NCBI GenBank assembly: GCA_964612505.1
Contig: CAZTEX010000001.1
Span: 124,001-188,000, forward strand
Length of the DNA stretch: 64,000 nucleotides
Direction of reading: 5' to 3'
Source: JAAZZY01 sp964612505
GTDB lineage: Bacteria; Chlamydiota; Chlamydiia; Chlamydiales; JAAZZY01
This document shows, one piece after another, positions 1-8,237 of this stretch (the first letter of the stretch is position 1; each line of letters starts with the position of its first letter). Both the position numbers and the translations under genes were made by a program. Under the pieces are notes generated by a model. It ran no database searches. It was not told the DNA's origin and saw only the letters and a program-made list of their open reading frames with translations.

Positions 1-543
1 GACTTTATATTCGGATTTTAATTGGTCACTGGGGAGATTGATTCCATCGTAGACTAAAACAACGTTTTTAAATCGGCCTATTTTTATCGGTTGATCGGGG
101 ACGGTTTTGACTGTAAATAAGAGAGAATTGGATGGGCGATGATAAACTGGCTTGCTTAGCTCTAAAACATCTGTTTCTATTCCAGATTGTATTGATAGCT
201 TAAAACTTAAATGGCTTAAAATGGGGCTCGGCCCTTGATCTTTAAAAAGGATTTCATGGCTTTGCCAACTTTTCAAAAAGGCCCTTAAGGGCACAACACC
301 CGCTTTGTGCCTAGATTCTGCTGATATATAGACAATGCGGGGATATAGACCGCGAAGAGAGAGCTGATATTGCCCTGGAATGGTAGGGTCCTTTTTTAGA
401 GTAGCTGAGCTTGCTTGCTGGACAAATAAGAGGTCTGTTTGAAATTTACTCGGCAAAGTCAAAAGGGGGTCATCTAGGGTGAAAAGGAGGTTTGCTGTGC
501 CAGCGACAATTAATAGAGCGAGTAAAATTCCTTTAATCTTCAT
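1..543 (-). CDS. Exported protein of unknown function, cut by the window edge
   Basis: A reading frame starts at an ATG at 541-543 and stays open to the left edge, so 181 codons of the N-terminal part are visible and the stop lies outside. The protein begins with a short basic stretch (MKIKG) and about 15 hydrophobic residues, which reads as a Sec signal peptide or an N-terminal anchor. No lipobox cysteine is visible. The rest looks soluble, and I recognise no motif. It is divergent from the gene at 715 across an AT-rich gap of 171 bases. The frame and start are clear; the function is unknown. Confidence 0.65.
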   Translation of the reverse strand, partial: MKIKGILLALLIVAGTANLLFTLDDPLLTLPSKFQTDLLFVQQASSATLKKDPTIPGQYQLSLRGLYPRIVYISAESRHKAGVVPLRAFLKSWQSHEILFKDQGPSPILSHLSFKLSIQSGIETDVLELSKPVYHRPSNSLLFTVKTVPDQPIKIGRFKNVVLVYDGINLPSDQLKSEYKV

Positions 544-714
544 AGATATCGAAATTGTCAAAATATTTTTAGGCTATAACAGGAGGCTAAATCAATGTCA
601 ATTTTTTATTTTAATGAAATGTCAATTTTTTATAAATAGAGGCCATTCTTAATACTAATTTAATACTTATAAATTAAAATTAACCTTTAATGTATTACTA
701 AGAGTTAAGTTTAT

Positions 715-1794
715 ATGAAAATATATGGCCTCGATATAATCACTCCTGTTTCTTTGTTTTCAGGCAAGTCAGTTGAAGAGAAAGAGGAAAAAAATCGCGA
801 TTCTTCCTGCTTTGTAAATAGAACTATTCGCATAGAGCACCCTAAAGATGACGCTAGGATTCAAGACATTTTACAGGGCAATATTGCCTCTATTAACAGC
901 CTCTTCTTTCCCAAGCACTTAAATGATGAGACAAAACTTATTTTTAAAATAGTGGAAACTCTCCTTACAGATCCTGATAAAGTGGATTTTTCTAATGCAG
1001 AAGATTCCTCTTGGAGAGATTATTCGTCAGAACCTCAGAATGTTAAGGTGATTTTTGAAGGGAAAGAGTATCCGTTTTATCAAATGATGAGCAAAGTCAA
1101 ATGGGACTTGATAGACCTACCTAAAAAGCTTCTCGATCATTGCGAAGAGAATCGCAACGGAGTTAGCCGCTTATGCTGGTCTATTCGTTCAGCACCTTGG
1201 AGCAAAGCATACTTATATACTAATCTGCATATTATCGAAAAAAGAGCAGTGGTGGGCTATAGTTGTTCTGGCCATGAATTTAATCGATTCTTGAGAGGAG
1301 AAGATGGCAGCCTGAGTCAAGAAGAACTTAAAAAATGGCTATGTCGTACGGCTATTTTGTGTAACGGTCTAAATAAAATACCAGCATCTAAATCGGTAGA
1401 AGAAAGCGGCTATGTTTACAGATGTTTAACAGATGTCGAAAAAGGGGGCCAGCAAAGTCTGATCAGTACTTATCAAAAGCAGATGGAGAGTCATCAAAAA
1501 GTTAAAGAGCTTGGGTTTACCGGAGTTTCTTATAAGAGGCCCTTAACAGGCTTTTTAGGAAGTGATTATTATGCTTATGAAAATGATTGTATGAAGGTCT
1601 ATTTGAATCCACAGACTCTGGCAAAGGATATTTCAGGACTTTCAGACTACCCAGAAGAAAACGAATGTTTATTTTTACCCAATACCAAAGAGCATATCTT
1701 GAGATCGGTTGTTTACCCTATTAATGGCAAAGAAAAAACGAACCGCTATCTATTTGTATCCAAGTTGATTTCTAAACGTCAGGGCGTGCTTTAA
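715..1794 (+). CDS. Unknown protein with ADP-ribosyltransferase-like motifs (tentative)
   Basis: A 359-residue protein with no signal peptide or membrane segment. Its C-terminal third has an arrangement like R-S-E class ADP-ribosyltransferases: an aromatic-Arg strand (YVYRCL, Arg near 236), a middle GFTGVSYKR stretch near 267-275, and an acidic strand EENECLFLPNT near 314-324 that gives Glu-x-Glu (315 and 317) followed by a typical 'L-P-x-T' turn. These enzymes transfer ADP-ribose from NAD to proteins, and many are secreted toxins or effectors. The N-terminal 200 residues are unrecognised. The 3' end overlaps the convergent next gene by 4 bases. The domain call is inference from a few motifs and may be wrong; the gene itself is well supported. 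Confidence 0.6.
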   Translation: MKIYGLDIITPVSLFSGKSVEEKEEKNRDSSCFVNRTIRIEHPKDDARIQDILQGNIASINSLFFPKHLNDETKLIFKIVETLLTDPDKVDFSNAEDSSWRDYSSEPQNVKVIFEGKEYPFYQMMSKVKWDLIDLPKKLLDHCEENRNGVSRLCWSIRSAPWSKAYLYTNLHIIEKRAVVGYSCSGHEFNRFLRGEDGSLSQEELKKWLCRTAILCNGLNKIPASKSVEESGYVYRCLTDVEKGGQQSLISTYQKQMESHQKVKELGFTGVSYKRPLTGFLGSDYYAYENDCMKVYLNPQTLAKDISGLSDYPEENECLFLPNTKEHILRSVVYPINGKEKTNRYLFVSKLISKRQGVL

Positions 1795-2651
1795 TCGAAA
1801 TACTGGGTAATCGATAGAGGAGCTTTCTTGGCTCTTTCTAGAATTTTTTTCGTAAAATTTTCACTTTGAAGATCCTTATCAATTTCTTGTAGTGTTTTTG
1901 CTTTTGAAATCTTTAGACATTTTTCAAAAGCGCTTTGCACTTTTTCTGAGTTTAAAAGAGCCTTCGCCTTGGCTGGGTTTTGGCGCAAATACTCAGAAAA
2001 GATTTTGTAAGTCGGCTGATCTGGATCTAAGGGGGGCCAGTGGTAATCAGGCTTAAATTCTGAGGGTTCTGAGGTATGAAAATCGGAAAAAGCATGCCCT
2101 TTATCATATCCAATGACTCTTCCTTGAGGGTCTATTCCAAATTGACCTGTATGGGTATCGTAATTTCTCACTACATAATCAGAAATCAGATGAGCAAACA
2201 GATGCTCTTGCTGCTTTTGAGTTAGCTTTGCAGGATCGAAGCCATTTTGATCACAAAAGAGGCTATTTTCTAATTCTACAAATGGTTCTATAACTCCGGT
2301 CATGTTGCCAATTTTGCCTTGTTTAGCAACAGGAACCAGGCCATCTGTGATAATATTGCACAAACGACTTGCGATAACTTCATTGATAAGGGAGTAACGA
2401 TTCTCTTTGAAAAAGAAAAGCTTTCCCGCCGAGTCTTGTAAAATATAAGAGGGGTGGGTTCCAGATCTCATTTTTTTGATGATTAAATACTCTCCTAATT
2501 TCTTTTCGGCATCGGCGTTGAAGGGGGCAGAAGGGTTTTGACTTGAGGGAGAGAATCTGGATGAAATTCTCGCTCCCTTCTCAAGGCTTCTTTGTGAATT
2601 AGTGAATAACTGACTAGTATTTAGATGGTTAGCTTTTGAAATGCCAAGCAT
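1791..2651 (-). CDS. Atypical kinase-fold protein (PI3/4-kinase or HipA-like)
   Basis: I place the start at the ATG at 2651 because AAGGA lies 7 bases upstream; a longer TTG-started version lacks a good ribosome site. The 286-residue protein has a low-complexity N-terminal 50 residues, then features of a kinase-like fold. A strand FFFKEN carries Lys82, NEVIASRL carries Glu91 (a possible Lys-Glu pair), RNYDTH (Asp165) resembles the catalytic loop, and GYDKGHAF (Asp183) resembles the metal-binding 'iDhG.sf' motif of phosphatidylinositol-kinase-like and HipA-like folds. Substrate unknown. Such kinases are common among effectors of intracellular bacteria, so a host target is possible. It converges on the ADP-ribosyltransferase-like gene. 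The family call is motif-based inference. Confidence 0.6.
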   Translation of the reverse strand: MLGISKANHLNTSQLFTNSQRSLEKGARISSRFSPSSQNPSAPFNADAEKKLGEYLIIKKMRSGTHPSYILQDSAGKLFFFKENRYSLINEVIASRLCNIITDGLVPVAKQGKIGNMTGVIEPFVELENSLFCDQNGFDPAKLTQKQQEHLFAHLISDYVVRNYDTHTGQFGIDPQGRVIGYDKGHAFSDFHTSEPSEFKPDYHWPPLDPDQPTYKIFSEYLRQNPAKAKALLNSEKVQSAFEKCLKISKAKTLQEIDKDLQSENFTKKILERAKKAPLSITQYFD

Positions 2652-2752
2652 GAGCAATCCTTGAATAACTGAATGAACCAAATTATACAGAGATTATGTT
2701 AAGAATGGATAAAAGAGCCTCTTTTAGAATGCGTTGCCCGGTTGCTCAAGGG

Positions 2753-4129
2753 CTAAAGCTCTCCCAATTTTTCAAGCAGACTTGTGATCATTAAGTACCC
2801 CTTTTTAAGGCGGCTAATTGAAAAATGTTCATTGGGGGCGTGAACTTGATCAGTGCTCAATCCTAGCCCCAGGGCCAGAGTCTCAGCTCCAGAAATATTT
2901 TTAATAGCATAAGCGATAGGAAGGCTTCCCCCGCCGATATATTTTTTACAAGGCTTTTGAAAGACCTCGCTCATTGCAAGAGAGGCAATCTGCGCAATTT
3001 TAGAATCAAACTCTGCCCACATAGCATGAGCCATTCCATGATCTGTAAGGGAAAGTTTAAGTCCTTTAGGAACTAAAGTATGAATAAATTCTTCGAATTG
3101 CTTTTTAATTTTAACAGGATTTTGATTTGGAACCAAACGCATTGATGCTTTGGCGTGAGCCATTGATGGAATAACCGTTTTAAAGCCTTCATCAATATAG
3201 CCACCCCAAATGCCATTGATTTCAAAAGTAGGTCGAAGCCCCATTCTTTCAAGAGGTGAAAATTCTTTTTCTCCACCCAAAGGTAACGTGTTGTGCTCTT
3301 TTTCAAACGCTTTTTGATCAAAGTCTAAATAGAGTTGATCTTTTTCTTCTTTAGAAAGAGTGCGCACATCGTCATAAAAGCCCGGGATTGTTACAGCACC
3401 ATTGGCATCATGAAATTTAGAAAGTATTTCACAAAGAGCTTGAATAGGATTATAAACGATCCCCCCATATAAGCCAGAATGAAGATCGCTGCGAGAGCCT
3501 TTTAAGGTGAGTTCAAAAGTATAAATACCACGAAATCCAATGCATACAGCCGGCTTATTTTCATCAGGCGTGTCTGCATCGACAATTAAAAAGTAGTCCG
3601 CTTGAAGTTCTTTTTTATATTTAGATAAAACTTCGGTGAGTCCCTTACTTCCAACCTCTTCTTCTCCTTCGATAATGATCTTCAGGTTGACAGGGTAGCG
3701 GCCTTCTTTTTTGAAAATAGAACGCAAGGCGCTCAAAGTATAAAAAGCCTGTCCTTTGTTATCACAAGCACCCCGAGCAAAAATAAGATCTCCTTTGATC
3801 GTAGGCTCAAAGGGGGGCGAATCCCAGAGATTAAGGGGATCTACTGGCTGAACATCATAGTGTAAATAAAGTAAAACAGTCGGTTTATCTTTGCCTGCTT
3901 TTAAATTTTGAGCAAAGAGACAAGGGTGGTAGGATGTTTCCCAACGCTGGACAGAAAGATCGATATTTTCTAGCAGATTAGAAAGCCAGCTGAAGCAAGA
4001 TTCAATTTCGGGTTTATATTGCTTTTGAGCTGAAATGGTTTTAAAACGCAAATACTCAAAAAATTCAGCTAAAAGCTCTTTTTTATTTTTTTCAAACTCA
4101 TTTTCAAAGTATTTAAGATTGTGATTCAT
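2753..4129 (-). CDS. M20 family metallopeptidase (dipeptidase)
   Basis: Zinc-dependent aminoacyl peptidase of the M20 family, expected to hydrolyse dipeptides or small peptides in the cytoplasm. The metal-site motifs are in order: HYDVQPVDP (first His and Asp), RGACDNKGQ (bridging Asp), EGEEEVGS (catalytic and metal Glu) and a C-terminal ANEHF-type His (HAPNEHF). The length of about 459 residues is normal for the 'dipeptidase' branch. I use the ATG at 4129 (MNHNLKYF) rather than an upstream one at 4180, because the upstream extension lies inside the preceding small gene and is not family-like. It overlaps that gene by 17 bases, so the two are probably translated together. Confidence 0.92.
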   Translation of the reverse strand: MNHNLKYFENEFEKNKKELLAEFFEYLRFKTISAQKQYKPEIESCFSWLSNLLENIDLSVQRWETSYHPCLFAQNLKAGKDKPTVLLYLHYDVQPVDPLNLWDSPPFEPTIKGDLIFARGACDNKGQAFYTLSALRSIFKKEGRYPVNLKIIIEGEEEVGSKGLTEVLSKYKKELQADYFLIVDADTPDENKPAVCIGFRGIYTFELTLKGSRSDLHSGLYGGIVYNPIQALCEILSKFHDANGAVTIPGFYDDVRTLSKEEKDQLYLDFDQKAFEKEHNTLPLGGEKEFSPLERMGLRPTFEINGIWGGYIDEGFKTVIPSMAHAKASMRLVPNQNPVKIKKQFEEFIHTLVPKGLKLSLTDHGMAHAMWAEFDSKIAQIASLAMSEVFQKPCKKYIGGGSLPIAYAIKNISGAETLALGLGLSTDQVHAPNEHFSISRLKKGYLMITSLLEKLGEL

Positions 4130-4340
4130 TGCTGAGTTGATTGAACGTTTTAATTTTTTGCTCCATGATGGCTTTGGCATTGTCTAACATATAGCAGCCA
4201 AGCACTTCATCTCCATCATAAGTCATTTCCACTAGAAGTTCATCGCTAGCTTCAGACTTATTACAGACCATTAAAACATAGCATTCCAAAGATTCTTTTT
4301 TAAGAATTTTTTCAATTTTTGATAAAAGTTTTGTTTGCAT
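4113..4340 (-). CDS. Small unknown protein, 75 residues
   Basis: A short cytoplasmic protein with no signal peptide or membrane segment. It is preceded by AAGGAAAC about 5 bases before the ATG, which supports translation. The stop lies 17 bases inside the downstream M20 peptidase gene, so it looks like the first gene of a two-gene unit. The sequence alternates a helical start (MQTKLLSKIEKILKKE), two likely beta strands (CYVLMVCN, LVEMTYDG) and a helical end. I do not recognise the family. Its conserved-looking placement upstream of the peptidase suggests a linked but undefined role. Confidence 0.6.
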   Translation of the reverse strand: MQTKLLSKIEKILKKESLECYVLMVCNKSEASDELLVEMTYDGDEVLGCYMLDNAKAIMEQKIKTFNQLSNESQS

Positions 4341-4412
4341 TTTGTTTCCTTATTATCAATTAAGATATTAGATACTCTGGCAGAGATTAATTTGTAAACA
4401 AATATAGCCACT

Positions 4413-5162
4413 TTAGAAGACTGATTCAGCAATTTTATCTGCTAAATAATTAGGCAGGGCTACCAAAAATCGAAGGATTAAGTAAAGTGTAAGAGGAAAA
4501 GCAATTAAAGATTTATTGTTTTGTAGACCTTTGCGAATGATGTGTGCTGCTTTTTCTGCAGGCACCAGCAGAGGCATATAAAAATTATTTTTATCAGTAA
4601 GAGGGGTTTTAACAAAGCCCGGAGCAATCGTAGATACTTTAATGCCGAATCGTTTTAAATCTAGGCGGAGTCCCTGTCCATAAATACGCCCGTAAGCTTT
4701 AGTTCCATTATATACATAATGTTTGGCAAAGCCTCTAAAGCTTGCAAGTGAGCTCATAATGGCTATCTGCCCTTTTTTTCGCTCTTTCATTTTTACAATG
4801 AGAGGTTCGATCGTTGCATGAAGACCTAAAATATTTGTTCCAATGACATCTAAAGGATCAGAATCTGGTTCTTTAGAAATGTTTTTTCCAATACCAATGC
4901 CTGCATTAGCGATGACTAAATCAACCGGATACATTCGGTCAAAGCTTAAAATTTGGGTGGCCATTTGTTCGCGGTTGCAAATATCAACAACCTCTATCTG
5001 TACAATGGCCCCAAGGGCTGTGCAAAGCTTTGAAACCTCTTCTAATTTTTCAAGGTTTCTACCCATTAAGCAAAGAGCTACGTTATCTTTGGCATATTCT
5101 AAAGCGAGCGCTTTGCCAATACCTGAACTTGCTCCGGTAATTACAATGGAAAAATAATTCAT
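4413..5162 (-). CDS. Short-chain dehydrogenase/reductase (SDR)
   Basis: Classical SDR oxidoreductase of 249 residues. The nucleotide-binding motif GASSGIGKAL is at residues 10-19, NAGIG near 85, the catalytic Ser in IMSSLASFRG near 137, and Tyr-x-x-x-Lys as YNGTKAYG near 151. PGFVKTP follows the active site. It uses NAD(P)H on an unknown alcohol or ketone; the hydrophobic C-terminus (LTLYLILRFLVALPNYLA) suggests membrane association and perhaps a lipid substrate, as in some DltE/YqjQ-like SDRs. Its ATG overlaps the stop of the phosphofructokinase gene (ATGA), so translation is probably coupled. Confidence 0.88.
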   Translation of the reverse strand: MNYFSIVITGASSGIGKALALEYAKDNVALCLMGRNLEKLEEVSKLCTALGAIVQIEVVDICNREQMATQILSFDRMYPVDLVIANAGIGIGKNISKEPDSDPLDVIGTNILGLHATIEPLIVKMKERKKGQIAIMSSLASFRGFAKHYVYNGTKAYGRIYGQGLRLDLKRFGIKVSTIAPGFVKTPLTDKNNFYMPLLVPAEKAAHIIRKGLQNNKSLIAFPLTLYLILRFLVALPNYLADKIAESVF

Positions 5163-6763
5163 AATAGATCCAAAAGATGGTTACGTGTTTCGCAAATTTT
5201 TTTATCTCCAAAATGTTGGATGGGTCCTGGAGCATTGTAGTGATCATCAATTAGCCAGTCTTTCTCTTCAGCTTTCAGTTTTTTAAAATGTTTCCCTTTT
5301 AAATCTACCAAGGCTTTTTTGATGACGGGTTTATTTTCTCCATGTCGCTGCTCGATATTTAATAAACTAGCAATAGGAACGCCATGTATTTCCCAATCAT
5401 CGCTACGTTGTTTTAGGTTTTTTACGCAGGCTAAATAACCTGTATGCTTTCCTCTTATTAGTAAAGCTGCTGTGCAGCCCAAAGCATGCGTGTATTCTGC
5501 ATCAAAGGAGCTTGGATTTGCGCAACGCCCTTCATAACCAAAATAATGTGAGTGTGGGTTGAATTTTCCTTGATATAAACCTTTTTCTTTGGCTTTATCC
5601 AGCGCTTTCTCTGTCATTTCAATGAGTAGTTTGTGTGTGTCGATTTTAGCAAGCTGGATATTGCCGTGCGGATCACGATCCAACAAGAGTTGTCTTTGAA
5701 TATTTTCAGGAAGGGATTTAAAAAAATGATAAGAAGAGGCTGGTAATTTTTTAATAAAGTCTTCACTTGTATTTTGCTGAGCTACTAACAAATGATTTAA
5801 ATGGTGATTGAGCTCTCTAAAAGAAGGGATGAAGTCAATGAGCCCTTCAGGAATTAAAACGACACCGTAGTTTTTTCCTTTGCTAGCTCTTAAGATAATC
5901 AGTTCAACAATTTGATCAATAATGTCAGATAAAGAATATTTCTTATCTAAAACTTCTTCACCAATAAATACAAGATTGGGGTGTGTTTGCAGGGCGCACT
6001 CAAGGGCAATATGAGAGGCTGATCGCCCCATTAGTTTAATAAAGTGGTAATATTTTTTTGCTGAGATGGCATCTGTTAGAATGTTGCCAATTAATTCAGA
6101 ATAGAGTTTGCAGGCGGTATCAAAACCAAAAGAGATTTCAATGTAATCATTTTGTAAATCTCCATCAATAGTTTTGGGAACTCCGCAAACAGCCGTTTTT
6201 GCACCATGCTTTTTAAAGTATTGAGCTAAAATAGCTGCATTGGTGTTTGAATCATCTCCTCCGATGATCACAAAACCATCTAACTTTAAATGTTGGGCTG
6301 TTTTGAAAGCCTTCTCTAGTTGTTCTTGGCTTTCAATTTTTGTTCGTCCAGACCCAATCATATTAAAGCCGCCCAAGTTGCGGTACTTATCGAGAGTCTC
6401 TTTGGTGATCTCTTTATATCTCCCTTCGATTAAAGCGGAGGGACCATCTAAAAAACCAAGAAGCTTTGAATCAGGATGAATTCTTTTCAAAGTTTCATAA
6501 AGTCCCCAAACGACATTGTGTCCGCCAGGAGCTTGACCTCCTGAAAAAACAACGCCCACTGTAAGGGGAGTTTGATTGTGATGGGGCCGAGGTTTGAGCT
6601 TGAGAAAGGGTTGGTTATTTAATTGATCAAAAAAAGGGGCAATTTCTTCGGGCAATGCTGTTAATTTTTGATCTACAAAATCTATAGATTCTATATTAGA
6701 GAAAATGACTGGACGATGAACACTTTTGCTTAAAAGGGCTTCGCTTAATGGGTTCAATTTCAT
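5159..6763 (-). CDS. pfp: Pyrophosphate-dependent 6-phosphofructokinase
   Basis: Phosphorylates fructose 6-phosphate with pyrophosphate instead of ATP, reversibly, in glycolysis and gluconeogenesis. It belongs to the long branch (about 534 residues) shared by plants, spirochaetes and chlamydiae. Visible motifs are VVFSGGQAPGGHN near the N-terminus, GFLDGPSAL, GGDDSNTNA (the second Asp of GGDD is the hallmark of PPi use), PKTIDGDLQN with the catalytic Asp, and LMGRSASHIAL. I start at the ATG at 6763; an in-frame TTG three codons upstream is less likely. It is the first gene of a unit with the SDR. No regulatory ATP site is expected in this branch. Confidence 0.93.
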   Translation of the reverse strand: MKLNPLSEALLSKSVHRPVIFSNIESIDFVDQKLTALPEEIAPFFDQLNNQPFLKLKPRPHHNQTPLTVGVVFSGGQAPGGHNVVWGLYETLKRIHPDSKLLGFLDGPSALIEGRYKEITKETLDKYRNLGGFNMIGSGRTKIESQEQLEKAFKTAQHLKLDGFVIIGGDDSNTNAAILAQYFKKHGAKTAVCGVPKTIDGDLQNDYIEISFGFDTACKLYSELIGNILTDAISAKKYYHFIKLMGRSASHIALECALQTHPNLVFIGEEVLDKKYSLSDIIDQIVELIILRASKGKNYGVVLIPEGLIDFIPSFRELNHHLNHLLVAQQNTSEDFIKKLPASSYHFFKSLPENIQRQLLLDRDPHGNIQLAKIDTHKLLIEMTEKALDKAKEKGLYQGKFNPHSHYFGYEGRCANPSSFDAEYTHALGCTAALLIRGKHTGYLACVKNLKQRSDDWEIHGVPIASLLNIEQRHGENKPVIKKALVDLKGKHFKKLKAEEKDWLIDDHYNAPGPIQHFGDKKICETRNHLLDLL

Positions 6764-6835
6764 AGAGCACAATAAACAATATTAAACTAGTAGATTTACA
6801 TTGATTAGATCCAAGAGTCAAGAAAAAGAAAGTGC

Positions 6836-8212
6836 TTAGCAGTAAATAACGTTAACAGCAAGTCCACCCAGAGACGTTTCTTTATAAATTGACTGCATAT
6901 CTTTGCCGGTTTGAAACATCGTTTTAATGACATCATCTAAAGAAACTTTATGGGTGTTTCCTGTTTGTTTCATGGCTAGTCTTGCAGCGTTAATGGCTTT
7001 AATGGCTCCCATTGTATTGCGCTCAATGCATGGAATTTGGACAAGACCCTCAATCGGATCGCAAGTAAGCCCCAGGTTATGTTCCATTCCAATCTCTGCA
7101 GCAATTTCAACTTGTTTGGGAGTTCCTCCCCAAAGAGCAGCAAGAGCTCCTGCAGCCATTGAACAGGCTACACCAACTTCTCCCTGGCAGCCCATTTCGG
7201 CTGCGGAAATTGAAGCTCCTTTTTTATATAGGATGCCAATAGCAGAGGCAGTTAAAAGATAGACTTCTACCCAATTAGGACATTTTTTTTGTGTAAACTT
7301 TTCATAGTAATGCAAAACGGCAGGAACGACACCAGCTCCACCATTTGTAGGTGCTGTAACCACCCTTCCTCCAGCCGCATTTTCTTCGTTGACCGCCAAC
7401 GCAAATAAAGAGACCCAGTCAAAGATATCTTCAGCCTCGGGGGTACGATTTGGGTCCTGTAAAAAGCGATAGAGCTCTGGAGCTCGTCTTTTCACATTGA
7501 GTTTCCCTGGTAAAAAACCTTCATTTTTGCATCCATTTCGAACAGATTCTTGCATCACATGCCAGAGTTCAGCCAGGCCTTTATGGATGTCTTTATCTGT
7601 ATGATAAGCTCTTTCATTGACCATCATGAGTTCATCAATGCTCAGATTCTGATCATGACAGAGCTTTAAAAGTTCTTTACAGCTTGAGAACGGGTAAGGG
7701 GTTTCAAAAAGGGGTTCAATGGGCGTTTTATGTTGAATTTTGCGATGTTCAACAATAAAGCCACCACCGATCGAATAGATAACTTCGTTGAAGAGTTCTT
7801 TTTGATTTTTATCATATGCAATAAAGCGCATCGCATTGCTGTGATAGGGGATGACTTTATCTTTATAAAAAACAAGGTCATTTTTTTCCTCAAAGGCAAT
7901 GGAGTGGCTAGAAGATAGATCTATTTTTTTGCTTTCGCGAATCAGATTAATAATGCCGGGAATTTTGGCAGGATCTACTGACTCGGGTAAATAGCCAGCA
8001 AGACCGAGTAAAATAGCCTCATCTGTTTTATGTCCGATGCCTGTGAGCGCTAACGAACCATAAAGTTCGACTAAAATGCGTTCTGTTTTACCAAATAAAT
8101 TTTTTTCTTTAAGCTCATTTAAAAAAGCATGTGCAGCTCGCATGGGGCCGACAGTATGAGAACTAGAGGGACCTATTCCAATGGAAAGTAAATCAAAAAC
8201 ACTAATAAACAC
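6836..8212 (-). CDS. sdaA: L-serine ammonia-lyase (iron-sulfur, single chain)
   Basis: Converts L-serine to pyruvate and ammonia with a 4Fe-4S cluster. The start is a GTG at 8212, giving MFISVFDLLSIGIGPSSSHT, the usual N-terminus of this family. The first 150 residues are the beta domain; the remainder is the alpha domain with APTNGGAGVVPAVLHYY, GCQGEVGVACSMAAGALA and LGLTCDPIEGLVQIPCIERN, which include the cluster-binding cysteines. The length of 458 residues is complete. It lies 25 bases behind the amino-acid symporter gene on the same strand, so serine import and its deamination are probably one unit that feeds pyruvate. Confidence 0.94.
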   Translation of the reverse strand: MFISVFDLLSIGIGPSSSHTVGPMRAAHAFLNELKEKNLFGKTERILVELYGSLALTGIGHKTDEAILLGLAGYLPESVDPAKIPGIINLIRESKKIDLSSSHSIAFEEKNDLVFYKDKVIPYHSNAMRFIAYDKNQKELFNEVIYSIGGGFIVEHRKIQHKTPIEPLFETPYPFSSCKELLKLCHDQNLSIDELMMVNERAYHTDKDIHKGLAELWHVMQESVRNGCKNEGFLPGKLNVKRRAPELYRFLQDPNRTPEAEDIFDWVSLFALAVNEENAAGGRVVTAPTNGGAGVVPAVLHYYEKFTQKKCPNWVEVYLLTASAIGILYKKGASISAAEMGCQGEVGVACSMAAGALAALWGGTPKQVEIAAEIGMEHNLGLTCDPIEGLVQIPCIERNTMGAIKAINAARLAMKQTGNTHKVSLDDVIKTMFQTGKDMQSIYKETSLGGLAVNVIYC

Positions 8213-8237
8213 AAATTTTAGCCAAGGTTAATAAAAA

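Noticed and set aside
6927..7262. Plus-strand frame inside the serine dehydratase gene
   Set aside because: The opposite strand encodes a well-conserved enzyme across this stretch; the frame has no ribosome site.
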